Positions 23,501-35,490 of a stretch of DNA of 64,000 bases are shown here, piece by piece. Both the position numbers and the translations under genes were made by a program. The stretch covers positions 13,207,351 through 13,271,350 of the forward strand of contig NC_079877.1 of the NCBI RefSeq assembly GCF_029227915.1. The letters are read 5' to 3'. The stretch comes from Hydractinia symbiolongicarpus. Lineage: Eukaryota; Cnidaria; Hydrozoa; Anthoathecata; Hydractiniidae. Numbering within the stretch: the stretch's first letter is position 1; every line of letters starts with the position of its first letter. The notes under the pieces are model-generated. The model had not been told where the DNA came from and made no database searches. It saw only the letters and a program-made list of their open reading frames with translations.

Positions 23501-24646
23501 CTTTTTGTGGTACTCTCGGACAACAGATTTAATAAAGAAAATTAGTGTGACGGAGGGTCTCCATCCAGTGAGTCGTCTATAACAAATTTCTGCGTAGTTT
23601 GTGTTTGAAATTGTAGGTTGGAGCGAGAGTCAAACACATAAAGCTTGCGTTTTTTGTACCTTATTTGCTTCTGTAGCTTAAAATGAAACTTTTAAAAGCA
23701 ATATAACTTTATTTTTGTTTATGGACAAGCAAAGATGTACATATGGTGATCGGTATACATCAGTTATTGTTCCAGCCTCCCAAGCGATTGTTTCGAATTT
23801 TTAAAGACGATGTATGTTTCGGCTTCTAAAATATTCCAGAATATCCGAAAAGCAAGAAATTAAAGAAATATGATTCAGTTATGAATATCACGAATGCACC
23901 TATATTGAGTTCAATACTCTTGAAACACACGTATGAGAAGTTCAAGCATCACTTGAAAGTTTAGGGTTATACAAGAACACAAAAAACGCAACAAACACAT
24001 CAACACTCGAAGTTATTTAAATATTTGGTGTTAGTTTCCAAGCACCTATTTCTGATCTCCAAAACTGACACCCGACACGTGCCATGTGCTATTGACGTCT
24101 GTACAATGACACAATTTTGAACTCAAAAGAGAGAGAGAGATGTTCTCGATTTTGTTTCAGCATTTCTTAAAATTAGCTAAGAAGATCTGGGAAATAGGTT
24201 GTTTCATAATCTACGGCTTCGAGAAATTTAATATACTACGCTGCGCACAATTTTTGAATAACCAAGACAGCCACCATATTGACACAGCGCCAACAACAAT
24301 TCAAACTGATAGAAAAAGGAGAGCGGCGGTAGCTTAAAATAGATGTATGAACCTGGGGCAACTTTATATACTTACAAAGAGGCTTAGAACTAAGTGTACC
24401 TGAGAGTGAAAAACTAATTTTGTTTTCGTTTGCAGAGTTATAGGATAGTGTTGTTAACCAAATACGCAATCTGGCAACTCTTGCCCTTACATCTGCCACT
24501 CCAAAAAACTGCCATATCTATAGAGTGGAGATTAAAAGTCAACCACTTGTTAATTGAATAATGACGCATCCTTTGCACTGTTTATGTGATACAAACCTAC
24601 TTCCTACAACCTTTCTCCAAGCTAACCCGCACCATAAGAGGATCAA
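23501..24646. other. Intergenic, nothing recognised
   Basis: Short open frames at 24,140 (+) and 24,236 (-) overlap each other and lack motifs. A (GA)n run of a few units occurs near 24,128. Confidence 0.4.
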
Positions 24647-24746
24647 TCAACCTCGTTGCTAGGGCATTTTGCCTTGTTGATAAAGTTGATAGCGGCAAAT
24701 CCGTAATAACAGCTCAGGGACTAAAAGACTCTGAGGACGAGGTTGA
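24647..24746. mobile_element. hAT-like MITE, about 100 bp
   Basis: The inverted ends TCAACCTCGT and ACGAGGTTGA frame a 100-bp element containing AGGGCATTTTGCCTTGTTGA and CCGTAATAACAGCTCAGGGA. It is the same family as 31,647-31,741, in the opposite orientation, and as 10,633-10,722. There is no coding capacity. Confidence 0.7.
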
Positions 24747-25109
24747 GAATCAAGTTCTTCTTTTTTTTTAACATGCATTGTTCAGAAAAAATTCGAAAGC
24801 TAAAGTAATGAAACAGTTTAATGGTATTCCTTCTAATTTCAATAAAGATTTCATAAATTCTACATAGTTCAGAAGACTAAATAAAAAACAGTACCGAGAC
24901 GCCATGATAAGGATTAATCCTTTTTAACTTCAATGACTTGGTGACGTCTAAGCCACAAAAACTCATTCCTGAAAATAACATTGAAAATCAGCTATGGCAA
25001 AAAAGAGTGACGCGCGTTTGTTCTTTTGTAATATAACATAAAGTTAGGAATGTCCTAAGAATATGGTTATCTTTATATTTTACTTCCATTCTAAATAAAA
25101 TATATAAGC

Positions 25110-25133
25110 AAAAAAAAAAAAAAAAAAAAAAAA
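25110..25133. repeat. Poly(A) run of 24
   Basis: An uninterrupted A tract. It may be the 3' tail of a retroposed sequence upstream, but no body or target-site duplication was recognised. Confidence 0.7.
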
Positions 25134-25824
25134 CATCTGATCATTATTTTCTAAAAAGCATGTTTTTCATTGGCGCATTCACTTATAAGTAAAACCATTA
25201 CGTCAGTTTTGTACAAGTATAGTAGTGAAAACGATACAATGCATAATGAATTTAAAAGAAGTGTACGTGTTGGAACAGATCTCAATTGATCTTAAACATC
25301 GCACACGTAGTGTACCAACCTTGTGCATGTATGTGACAACCCCGTGCACATAGTGTAGAAACCTAGTACGTTTAACAAGTTATCCCAGAATGGTCATTTC
25401 TTCGAGTCGATATTTCATACTTCGGTTCTAGGTTTTTTGTGTAATTTCTAGCCTCTTGTTGTTTACCCTAAGTAATTGCTGTCGGCTTTAGTGTGATAAA
25501 AGTCAAGAAAATGGTAGATTTTTCTAAGAATGTTCGAAATTCCACGTCTTTTTTACATAATGGTTACGTATCACAGAATATTATGTCGAAGTCTTATATT
25601 ACTCAATTATCTATAGTTTTTTTTACTCCTCTTCACTTAAGCATAAGTGGACTACAGTAGCGTGATTGCGTTGCATCGTGTGACCCTTTGGAGAGTTTCA
25701 TCAAAACATTGCATTACCAACGCAGATTTTTTTTCCTGCTTGAGTATTTCTGTATTGAGGTTAGCGAAGTATATTAATGGCATACACGAAAATATGCATG
25801 TACTGTACATACTCAAAAACACTG

Positions 25825-26095
25825 GAAAGTCCCGGGTTCACAACCCAGCTGAATCATACCAGAGACTTGTTTGAATTAATCCGCTTGCGTTCAGCATGAG
25901 AATAGGATTGATACATTGGGCGTCTCTCTAGTTTAATGATTCCTGTACCTGCACGGCTTTAGCTTAATGAGAGCTTTAATGTACTTGGACGCCGTCGTAG
26001 GACCCTTATTAATAGCAGCACCAATAAACTGTAACTGTGTAACTGTAGAAACTGTAGAGGCTAAATAATCTCATACTAATAATAATAATAATAAT
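25825..26095 (+). repeat. SINE-like element with (AAT)n tail
   Basis: A B-box-like GTCCCGGGTTCACAACCC is followed by a GC-richer body, then repeated AACTGTAACTGTGTAACTG units and a terminal (AAT)n run ending near 26,095. No A box was found with confidence, so only a truncated SINE can be proposed. The short open frame over its 5' part is not meaningful. Confidence 0.35.
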
Positions 26096-26699
26096 TAATT
26101 GGAGGGGTATATTTATAATTTAGTGCACAAAAATTTGTTAAATTTAGACTAAAGTATGACGTTTGTTCGAGTTAAAAGCATAGGGCGATTTTTATGCAAA
26201 TTAACACTACAAAGAAACAGAGAAAGACGGTTTAAGTTATGCTTTGCGTAGATTGTGGCAGTCATTAACCCCGATATTTATGTAAATTAATCTTGTAAAA
26301 GTAGCATGCTGCAAAGTGCGTCGTATCCTTTTAAACATTGAGTGAGTGGTTAGTTTTTTATTGCATAATATTAACCAAAGGTTTCTATTTTTACTAAGCA
26401 TGTTGAACCGTGTCAGTACTGTTGCTAGGATCAAATCAAGGAGGTGAAAACAAAAAAAATTTTAACTAGGTCACAATGAATTTGGGTACTTATTTTCAAC
26501 AAAATTAGGTTCCTGTCAGAGTTTGGTGTTGTATGTTATAAAAATAAGCTGTCGCTATGTTATAAAAAGTTTTTGGATTATGCGTTGGTTCTCTCGTTGA
26601 AAACATATTAGGGCTTTAAAATTCATTTTTTATCTGGTCATTTCTAGTAGTCTCTTGACTTAAAATTCCAAAAAACCCTGAAAACAAGTAAACAAGGTC

Positions 26700-26880
26700 T
26701 TCAATAATATCTTGCAGAGAATACATCGAAACCTCTTCAAAACGAGCACTTCAGGGACAAACGTTTCCCGTAAAGTTTCGATTAAGCGCTTCCCTTAAAC
26801 AAGCCCCCCCCCCTCAAATAAGCGCCCACCCTAGAGGCTCAAAAATTTTATAAGCGTCCGGGCGTCAGCCGGATTTTCTT
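26700..26880. repeat. Decayed Tigger-type terminal sequence
   Basis: Phrases such as GAAACCTCTTCAAAACGAGC, AAGCGCTTCCCTTAAACAAG, CAAATAAGCGCCCACCC and ATAAGCGTCCGGGCG belong to the row-of-AAGCG type that marks Tigger/pogo termini in many invertebrate genomes. No transposase is present. Confidence 0.45.
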
Positions 26881-27834
26881 ATAAACGATATTCTTATGAA
26901 AAAAGTGTCTATTAGCCGTCTGGTATGTGACATCATCGATTGGATGAAGAAGACAGCAACTGCAGTTCTAAAAAATCATATTGTGAAAAACTGTTTGGGA
27001 AAAACGAAGTAAATAATAACTCTCCCAATGGAGGTCAATTTTTGCCAAGATTTTCACGCAGGGCACACTATCAACTTTACATTTTTTCGTTTCCAGCAGG
27101 ACATCTGCTTTAGTGAGTTTAAACTGTAAATCGGAACAGGTGAAAACTAAAAAAAGTGTGAACATAACGGTCCTAGTGCACTTACAGCCTCCATTAAACC
27201 TTCAAAAGCAAGCACAGCACAACAGATGCGTGATATACAATAGCGTGATAAAATTAATTGTTACATAAAGGCTTCTCTTCTGTCTGTTTGCAGTTTTTGT
27301 TGCACCAATTGTTCGACTTGCTTACTCGCAAAGAATGGTTCAACTTACACCACACGCAACATTGAACAAATTGAAAACGTCCAATTGCTTCGGACACTCT
27401 TCAATATAATAGACCGCTTAATTTATACTTTGTTTTATGCACTAAGCAAAAATGTTATAGTTTCAAACCTATATACGACGCAGTCTGCGAACTAGTAAAG
27501 AGTTTTAGAGACAAATAATAATAATGGTAGCACAACCGTTATGAAATATAGTCACAAAGCTATGAGACAAAAATTTAAAAAAAATTTGTCGGGTAAGTTT
27601 AAAATATTTTGAGTAAATACCCCTTTTTATAAGAAGGTTCAAAAAATATTTGCCAGGCGTTCTGAATTTTGCCCTGGGACCCTGCCAGCAAAAAACAAAT
27701 ACTGGTGATGTCTTATAAAGAGGTAAAAAGTTTTTAGCGCCAAAATGATAATTCGATTATATCAATCGAAATATTTTTAATATTGATTAAAAAATGCGAT
27801 TTATTGGCGAAGAAGTTAAGCTTTGAAAGCGAAA

Positions 27835-28215
27835 TTCATCTGAAATAAGCGTAGCTGAAATAAGCGTAAAGGAATAGGAATGACATTTTTGGACAGAAAG
27901 CTAGGGTATTTTTTCTCTAGTAGAACAATTAAGTTTGACACGTCCTTCCTCTTTTTTTTTAACGATACAAGGCGCATGTCTGTTGAATACCTCCTTCACA
28001 GTGCTATTGAAATATTTTAACACTTGATTTACAACTTCCATTTTGTACATATAATCCCAGTTCACTCCTTCAAAATCTTTATTCTGGTTCATATTTAGAG
28101 TAATTACGGCAGGTAACGACTCCTGGTGTGAATTTCATGTTTATTTTCTTGACACATCCTACCATATCGTGATCTCCTATGCTCATGGGAACTTTGCATC
28201 TAAAAATTAGTAAAG
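27835..28215 (-). pseudogene. Non-LTR retrotransposon fragment, endonuclease end to linker
   Basis: On the minus strand a frame reads CKVPMSIGDHDMVGCVKKIN, which matches the terminal SDHDMV-type motif of the apurinic-like endonuclease in CR1/L2-group LINEs, then FTPGVVTCRNYSKYEPE. After a frame break near 28,090 it continues with GVNWDYMYKMEVVNQ and VFNRHAPCIVKKK, the linker that precedes the reverse transcriptase. It stops near 27,900. Only about 110 codons survive, with at least one frameshift. The sequence at 27,860-27,945 is also present in both arms of the palindrome at 59.7-61.1 kb. Confidence 0.6.
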
Positions 28216-28311
28216 TTGTCAAATTGTTTACTTTTGCTTGTTGATCGACTGACCGAACCTATTTTTGATGTGCACATGACTCTAACACCAGATATTTGTG
28301 ATATCCCCCAC

Positions 28312-28614
28312 CTAATATAAAAAAATTGATTTGATTGTTATGATTTTGAAGTCAAGCTCTGATAAATTTTTTAACTGATAATTCTTATACTTTTCTAAAC
28401 GTGCTTTAATTATTTCTGAAATGTAAAACAGCGATTTCTTTCCATTAAATTCCCACAAAAGGTGGTTAGCCTCACTAATTATTATTTGGTGAGCCTCACT
28501 AATTTTGGTGTATACCCTGTCAATTTTTTTTCTGGAGGGGGCAACAAGGGCTTCTTGTTTAGTGTTAAAACCTTCTACAACATTGGAGCTACAGAAACCT
28601 TTTTTTCTGTTCAA
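28312..28614 (-). CDS. Unassigned open frame of 100 codons, likely repeat-derived
   Basis: It begins MNRKKGFCSSNVVEG and ends DFKIITIKSIFLY, rich in Lys and Ile, with no recognised motif. Its middle (EFNGKKSLFYISEIIK and following) is matched at the DNA level near 62,580-62,650, where the frame is broken. It sits directly beside the LINE fragment and is probably part of the same or another transposon. A host gene is unlikely. Confidence 0.25.
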   Translation of the reverse strand: MNRKKGFCSSNVVEGFNTKQEALVAPSRKKIDRVYTKISEAHQIIISEANHLLWEFNGKKSLFYISEIIKARLEKYKNYQLKNLSELDFKIITIKSIFLY

Positions 28615-28629
28615 TAATCAACACGGGCG

Positions 28630-29210
28630 ATCATGTGGATTTACTTATGTTTATTCATATCGTTGCAAATATACCAATACTGCTAGTATATATATATACA
28701 TATATATTTTATACGCAACCCTGGCTAAGGGTGATTGATATGATACGCACTCAGCTTTTATATGTTGCTTACCAAATTCTTAAACCCCTACCTCCTAAAT
28801 CCTGAAACATTGCCTCCTACTTGAAACTATTATTATTATTTCTATCAAATCTTTTTGATTAGTAAATTCTGAAAATCGACGTGAGCTGAAGGATCTGCAA
28901 CATATATCTAAGGCATTGTTCGAATCAAAAATGCAATAATTAGTTAATATTACTTGGTACACATGCAACAATATGAGTGTATACTATACTCTTTAAGATA
29001 TTTAATTTTAATGTATTTCCGCAATATGTTAGCCTTACCGTTATATATATATCGAAGAGAAGCAAGAAGCGCTAGGGACAAAGTAGCTAGTTTAATTTTG
29101 CTTGCAACTTCCAAAATGCTTAGCAACCTTTTTTTTAATTTCTAATTGTGATTTTTAATGTATGTGAAAGAAATATAAAGATTTAAAAAATTTGTGACGT
29201 CTTCACTAAA
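28630..29210. other. Intergenic with a repeat block shared with 63.3 kb
   Basis: 29,055-29,140 (AAGAAGCGCTAGGGACAAAG onward to CAACCTTTTTTTTAATTTCT) is nearly the same as 63,325-63,410 in the same orientation. It includes an AT microsatellite near 28,688-28,710. No gene. Confidence 0.5.
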
Positions 29211-29239
29211 TAAAATTAAATAACTACAACTATTTTCAT

Positions 29240-29302
29240 CCTGATCCTCCTTATCCTCCTCATCATCCGCCTCCTCCTCCTCCTCCTTCTCCTCATTATC
29301 AA
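29240..29302. repeat. (TCC)n microsatellite, imperfect
   Basis: A pyrimidine-rich run of TCC/TCA units, interrupted. On the complement it is a purine tract. Confidence 0.7.
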
Positions 29303-31417
29303 ATATTGTAGATCCGAGACATATCCGGTAAGAACTGTTGTATATTTGATAGCTAGTTTAGCAAGATAAATTTGAGAAAAGTAGTGCTAGGTAGTCAACT
29401 AATCTAAGCTACATTTTGCTCACTAGCCACAATATGAATTTTAGTCATAGCCATATTATTAGCCACAGCTATATTACAGCTAGCTAACATATATATATAT
29501 ATTCTTTGCTAGCATATACATAGTTTGTATAAGAAAATACTGACCATGATAATAGCTATTAAACTAGCTAGCTAGAAACCAAAAATTTGTGACTAATAGT
29601 TGGCTAGCTTCTCAGTTTTGTGAGAAAACAAAAAGTGTTTACAGCCAGCCAGCTAACTTTAAATGTATTGTGTGAATTTTTAAATTGTTGTCGCCATGAA
29701 TAATACCTGTCACCTTAACGACGTCTGCAGTTTAAGGCCCAAATGCTTGATTGTTTTGTACGTCAAAGCAAGCTTTCGACTTACTGATATTTGATATATT
29801 TAACAAACCGTATCTCGTTTTACCTCCAAAAAGAATACTTTAAGGAAATAATCCTTTTTTAGAGCATTGACTTGTATTTTTTGATCATCTAACCAGGGCG
29901 CGAAAAAGGAGGGACTCCAAGAACAAGTTTTATATTCGTACATTTCCTCGACTTGTTCAGATTTCGGGCGTAAAATTCGAAGAAACAAGCTTACAGAGAT
30001 ACACTTTAACTTTCTGGAGATGAATATTTACTGGTATATTGACACCAGTACACCAGAGCTAAATCCGCCCCTGAATTGGACAGCAACGGTGGTGTGTTTA
30101 CAAAATTGTCTAAATTTCATTCTCCGCAAAGTAAAATTCCAGCATAATCTTATGGCTACGAAGAAACTCTTTTGAGATAAATTTTCATAAAATTCATCGC
30201 TTTATTTTGTTGAATGTGTCGTTTTATTGTTTTCTTTACCTCGAACATCTATAAATGCAATATTCTATATACATATATCAAGTTTTTATGATAAAAGTGT
30301 TTATATTTCTGGAAAAAACGGATTTTTTAATCTATATCGTTAAATTAGCAAAATTAGCAAAACTTTCTTGAAGATATGACGTCATTTTTATCTCAATAAG
30401 AATTAAAAAAATATTTTGTTATTGTTCCCTCTTGTTGTTATAAAGTCCACATGTTTACCAAAAATCAAGGTTGTAGCATTGGTTACCGTGAGAAATTATT
30501 GTATATTGGAAAATTGAAAAAATTACCTATTTTATGTATATATGACGTAATCTTTGATCCTTGAGACGTCTTCAAAATTAAATTTAGAATGAGTTTGTAT
30601 CAAGTCATTCCGATTTTTACCGCTTAAGCATTAATAGTTCCGGATTTGTCATGTGCTTCTTGCTCAGGGTAACGTCCAGATATAATTGGTTTAATCCGAA
30701 ACCCTACCCTATCTGTAAAAAAACAACGCTAGGAAAATATCGCGTGCTATACCTATTTTTCGTATTAGCTTGTTAAATCGCTCAGCGGATACTGCATGCA
30801 GTACTGCATTTCCTTATTTGATTAACATATCGTAGACTGCATGTTGCCGCATTTCCGTTTCTGCTTAAAATCGTACTCGTTCAATTAAACATATCTCGTT
30901 TTCATTACTCAATATAGAAAAAGCTCAAAAGGGCGTGTCTTCTCAAGTCTAGCGTAAGAGAAATGGTAGAAATGTTATCACATGTTATCATTAAAATCTT
31001 GCATCATACCTTGAAGAATTTTCTAATATGTCTTCTGAAATTTTTATTATTCAAAAGCTTACTAAGCAAACTTAACAAAAGGTTAATAAACTTAGGCTAC
31101 CTGGACAGAAGCTAGTTTAAATCTCCGGAGAAGCAGATTAACGGTGATTTCGTGTCCTAGTTATTCAATCTTGTGCATAAACAACGCCTCAATTTGTTTT
31201 TAAACGAACTTACCTTTCGCTACAATTGAAAGGCGAAGCACAGAAAGCAATGTATGGTTACCCCAACAATAACGTAGAATAAATACATAATTCGAATTTT
31301 AGAGTGAAAACAGGGCTTTGACAAATTCATTTTTTTTTCTAAAATTTTTTAAATTGTTCTGGAATGTTATTTTTCAAAACGTTGGTCTTTTTACATTTTT
31401 TCACTTCTTGATTGAAA
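29303..31417. other. Intergenic, nothing recognised
   Basis: AT-rich with scattered TAGCTAGC motifs, common across the window. No gene-like frame; 29,800-29,988 (-) has no motif. Confidence 0.4.
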
Positions 31418-31522
31418 ATGGCCAAGAGGCAAGATGAAGATAGACAGCGAAAGCCCAACAGCAAAGCACTTGGTGATGCAACTCGTATTGTCGAAAGTGA
31501 TCGTCTCTCCAATGTAAAGTAA
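31418..31522 (+). CDS. Very short open frame, possible lone exon
   Basis: ATG to TAA encodes 34 residues, MAKRQDEDRQRKPNSKALGD onward to DRLSNVK. It is charged and compositionally unlike the surrounding AT-rich DNA, which is why it is listed. It has no recognised domain, donor or acceptor. It could equally be a fragment of an old retrogene or chance. Confidence 0.12.
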   Translation: MAKRQDEDRQRKPNSKALGDATRIVESDRLSNVK

Positions 31523-31646
31523 TCAAATATTCAATAGTTTTTCAAATTCTGATAATTCTCACGGCTGCTACAGAATGGTTGTACACATATTCGACGTGTC
31601 CAATTTGTCTTGATGTTTCTGTTAAGCACTTAGAGTCGGCACTTGA

Positions 31647-31741
31647 CCAACTTCGTCCCAGGGTCTTGTGGCTCCTGAGCCATTATTGCGGAGGGCCGCT
31701 GTCAACTTATCACAAGGAAAAATGCCCTGTGAGCGAGGTTG
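31647..31741. mobile_element. hAT-like MITE with 8-bp target-site duplication
   Basis: A 95-bp element with ends CCAACTTCGT and GCGAGGTTG is flanked by GCACTTGA on both sides (31,639-31,646 and 31,742-31,749). Eight-base duplications are the hallmark of hAT elements. The interior (CTCAGGAGCCACAAG on the complement, ATTATTGCGGAGGGCC) matches the copies at 24,647 and 10,633. This is the best preserved copy in the window. Confidence 0.75.
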
Positions 31742-31889
31742 GCACTTGACCAACCGGGGGTTTTCTAGATAGTATAACTCATGCAGTATTGCAAAATTCT
31801 TATGTTGAAGAGTTTTCGCCGTTTGTTTCAGCTGTATCGGTAAGCAAAACATATTCCTCCAGCTGATTGCCCCACTACGATACAAAAAG

Positions 31890-32340
31890 AGTATAACTTA
31901 ACAAATTTTCAGACCCACTATTATACTGGAGGATTTCATGCCAGAAAATTATTGACCTAAAGGAAAATACGATATTTTGGGCTCTTGATCAGATTTTAAA
32001 ACGTACTTCTTTGTGTACACAATAAATGCTATCAGTGATAACTCCATATGTACGATTGATTTAACGTCTACACAAATGCTAGTAAATTTAAAAACATACG
32101 TACAAACGTTCACAATATGCAAATTTTAAATTATATCATTTCTTATACCTCAAGCAAATTGAAGATTAGCTATTTTCCTAGACATTACAAAGATTTAACA
32201 TGCAATATTGTACTCATTTTCCTTCCTGCCTTTCACCATTTACAAAAAATTTATATAAGGAGCAGATACAGAAATGCATATACTTTTAAATTGGCAAAAA
32301 AATTCATTTTCTCAAAAAAACTTGCTGTATTTATAGCACA
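31890..32340. repeat. Repeat family S, copy 1
   Basis: Two blocks recur. TTGTGTACACAATAAATGCT with CTCCATATGTACGA (about 32,010-32,058) recurs near 41,875-41,920. CAAGCAAATTGAAGATTAGC through TATAAGGAGCAGATACAG to AACTTGCTGTATT (about 32,150-32,330) recurs at 35,298-35,480. It is diverged and non-coding; the type of element is not clear. Confidence 0.5.
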
Positions 32341-32377
32341 CACACCAATTTCATGTCAGACAATAACCATATACTTC

Positions 32378-32650
32378 ATAACACACAAACCTTGTCAAGG
32401 TTGTTTCTAGGTATAACCATGGAATGTTTTTTCGGGAGGGTTTGACCGTAAGACAATTTTTTGTAGCACACACAAACCTTGTCAAGGTTGTTTCTAGGTA
32501 TAACCATGGAATGTTTTTTCGGGAGGGTTTGACCGTAAGACAATTCTTTGTCGCACACACAAACCTTGCCAACGTTTTTTTTCTAGGTATTACTAAGCGG
32601 TTTAGTCGTTATAACACTGTCAAGATTGTTTTCTAGGTATTGATAAAGAT
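32378..32650. repeat. 87-bp minisatellite
   Basis: The unit starting CTTGTCAAGGTTGTTTCTAG begins at 32,391, 32,478 and, diverged, 32,565. The first two copies are almost identical. A last partial unit (GTCAAGATTGTTTTCTAGG) lies near 32,618. Because 87 is divisible by three the array stays open on both strands, which creates long spurious reading frames with a 29-residue period. Confidence 0.85.
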
Positions 32651-33304
32651 TATGGGTGTTTGGTATAAATATCGGTCACACATGTTCGAAAGAATCTTTC
32701 CGTTCTCAACATGGCTTGCAAGAGCTTGCGAAAGCATGTGAAGTTGTTTTTCTAATGAAAAAATTCTGATGAGATACACCAACTGTATGCCAATTAAGCC
32801 TACTTCAATATCGATTTCTATTCCGCAAAATAGAAAGCCGGAATAAACATATTAACGTGAAAACGCAGTCAGTTTAGAGAAAATTTTAATTTTCCAGCGA
32901 AGTGATGCACATATATTTTTTTCACCTCTCATATTTCTCAAGTTCACTTGTCAAATGGACTAATTATGAACTTCTGGTAAAAGAAATAGAAAATTGCATT
33001 TATTTAATACCCATTGGGCTTATTAAAGTTGCTGGCTTATATTCTTCTTCGGTGTTGAAGCTAGCTAAGTTGATTAATTTGGAAATCACATTTTTGCTAC
33101 ACTAGTATTGATTACTCTTAGATAATTGGAGCTTTAACCAATGTTGTTGACATATACACTTTATTCTTTGTTATTGGATATCCTTTATTTTTAAAACATT
33201 TGTAAATAACATTATGACTTGTCTATCAAGACTATGTTGGGTTGGTTAGGCTAAATATTTTTCTGGCATTAAGGACGAGTTTGGGGTATAAATATGAGTA
33301 TTGT

Positions 33305-33990
33305 CATTTCTTTGTACCTTAACCCTATTCGGTCCAGGGTTTTTCGAACATATTATGACTTGGGGGTGGGTGTTTGTGTATGGGGGGGATCGGTCCGACC
33401 CTGCTCAATAACTTTTTACAGGCTTGTTCAAATTGAATCAAAATTGGCACACTTATAGTACGTCACAAAAGGAACAAAATGGCAGCAATAAATTTTGCTT
33501 GCGTCAGCACATTTTCTGCGACGTCATCAGAAGCTGGAAATTTGGTAAAAACGTCACTATCTGCTTAAAATTTAATTACTTTAGTTCTAGAGCGAATTTT
33601 AACATTCTGTTTGAAGTTTCTGAAAACTAAATAATAGTCATTTAACATATTATCTGGTTATTACGTAGATCGCATGAAAAGTTACCAAAAATTGCCTGAA
33701 AATCCGTTATTTCCGATATTTGGGTGAAACCCGACAAAATCAAAAAATCGGATTAGTCACGTGTCAAAATTCAGCAAATTGATTCTTCTTGATAAAGCAA
33801 AGTTGTGCTGTAAGTTTCAAGTTCTAACAATAATTCGAACAAGAATCATTATATTTTCCCAATTATATGGATTTTATAGAGATTTTTAGCTGTAGTTTCG
33901 AGTAATAGCCAATATCAACTCCTCTGAAAGGTATGGCATCTAAACATTTGGCATACAGGTGTCTAATAGATAAATATTGAAACTCGGTAA
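33305..33990. repeat. Probable interspersed repeat with CCCTATTCGGTCC start
   Basis: CTTAACCCTATTCGGTCCAG, followed by a G-rich run and then TCAAATTGAATCAAAATTGG and paired GACGTCATC-type blocks, has the look of an abundant invertebrate interspersed repeat. There is no second copy in this window, so the call rests on general pattern memory. Confidence 0.3.
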
Positions 33991-34084
33991 GTATCATAGC
34001 CATGCAACATAGCAATAAGGAGTAATTAAAAACCGTCAAGGGAGGGCGGAATCTGCAAAAACTTAACGTGATGACCTAAGAATG

Positions 34085-34790
34085 TTGAGAGAAAATTAAA
34101 TATATCCAGACGGCCATACAGCTAGTGAATGACTTTGTTTTGTTTTCTGAGGATAATCCAGACAACATAAACGTTTGCCACTTTCATTATCTGAGAACTT
34201 AAAAGAACACTAATTTTGTTCTGTGAAGTTAATTCCAAAGAGAATGAGAACAATTTGAAGCACCTTGAATCAATTTTCCTGGAGAAGAGTGCTACGCTAT
34301 ACCTACTAAGTGTATTTATTCATGTAAATGTGTGATCTGGAACAAAAACATTTTTGAAAGAGCAGTAGCATGTTCAGAGGTGGCTTCGGCTTTTGATACA
34401 ATTTGATTTATGTTGGAACCGACACCAATACCAACAAACAATTTGTGGTTAGTATTGAATTTTTACCATTTCTTGAACATGTTAAAGAAATAATAAAACT
34501 ACAACAGTAATATGAATTTGAACAGACAAACGGAAACAATTTGTAATTACTCAGTACACTCGGTAGAGCCAACAAATATATACTAAATGGAAAGATATAA
34601 GGATATTAGTGAGTGTGACGATAATAACGATACATAGCCGGGCTGCACATCATTCTTGTATGGATAGCTAGCTATAACATCTTACCCAAAATATCTGGCT
34701 AAGATAAACAGCTGGTTGACCTGTTTTATAAATATAATTATAATGTACGTTACAGGAGGTTTCTGAAAACTAGGTAAACCTTGGTATATA
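34085..34790 (+). repeat. Repeat family R, copy 1
   Basis: It shares a long series of blocks with 37,565-38,290 and 44,890-45,760: CAGCTAGTGAATGAC, GTTTGCCACTTTCATTATC, CACCTTGAATCAATTTTCCT, TACTAAGTGTATTTATTCAT, the internal CATTTCTTGAACATGTT palindrome, and GATAATAACGATACATAG near its right end. No terminal repeats or coding frame were identified. Confidence 0.65.
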
Positions 34791-34799
34791 AAATTTTAA

Positions 34800-34935
34800 A
34801 AATTTTAAAAAAGGAATATTTCTAGAAAAAAGTAAATGTATTTCTATATTGCCATCACCTACCGTGCTACAAAAAACAATTCGATTTTTGTTTAATCCAA
34901 AGATATTAATGTGCAGAATGTGAACGACGGACACA
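34800..34935. repeat. Repeat family S, fragment
   Basis: TAAATGTATTTCTATATTGC through CTACAAAAAACAATTCGATT and GATATTAATGTGCAGA recurs at 41,340-41,425. Its first part also recurs at 35,200-35,240. Confidence 0.5.
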
Positions 34936-35189
34936 AAGAATATCACGAATTTTTAAACGCGTTGTTAGACATATATTTCTAACGGCTAGAAACCAAAATA
35001 TGAAGAGATTTACAAAATGATTAACGTAAAATAAATTAACCATAATCAGCAAAATACAAACGCGTCTCAAGCTGAGAAAGTTACGATTTAAAATACAAAT
35101 AAGATTACGCTATCTCAAAGAATAACCATAGCATCGATAGGAAGAAAGCTGGTGTCGACAGAGGTAATTGGCACTAACAGTATATTGAA

Positions 35190-35490
35190 AATGGAAAAAA
35201 TTAAATGTAATTCTATGTTACCATCTTCTGACGTGCTAACGTATTCAGAAAAGCAATTTTAGTTTATTTTGTGGTGAATTTAGCTATATGCGCTTTAAGC
35301 AAATTGAATATTAACTATCTTCCTTGACATTACCTAAGTTTAACATTCAATATTACAATCCTTTTTCTTCCCGCCTTTTACCATTAACAAATAAGTTATA
35401 TAAGGAACAGAAGTATGCAGAAATGTATATACTTTTAAATTGTGAAATGTTTTATTTTCTTAAACAAACTTGCTGTATTGTTTTGGTTAT
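35190..35490. repeat. Repeat family S, copy 2
   Basis: It combines the block TTAAATGTAATTCTATGTTA (also near 41,340) with TTTAGCTATATGCGCTTTAA (near 41,625 as TTTTGCTATATGCGG) and the 200-bp block shared with copy 1 (TATAAGGAACAGAAGTATGC to AACTTGCTGTATT). The open frame at 35,324-35,581 lies in it and is not a gene. Confidence 0.55.

Noticed and set aside
25835-25860. Candidate tRNA 3' half (GGGTTCACAACCC)
   Set aside because: Only a T-arm-like hairpin is present. No acceptor, D or anticodon arm could be placed.
32351-32636. Open frames with a 29-residue internal repeat on both strands
   Set aside because: Produced by the 87-bp minisatellite, whose period is divisible by three. There is no domain.
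32378-32650. CRISPR-like array
   Set aside because: The units are directly adjacent without unique spacers, and the genome is eukaryotic.
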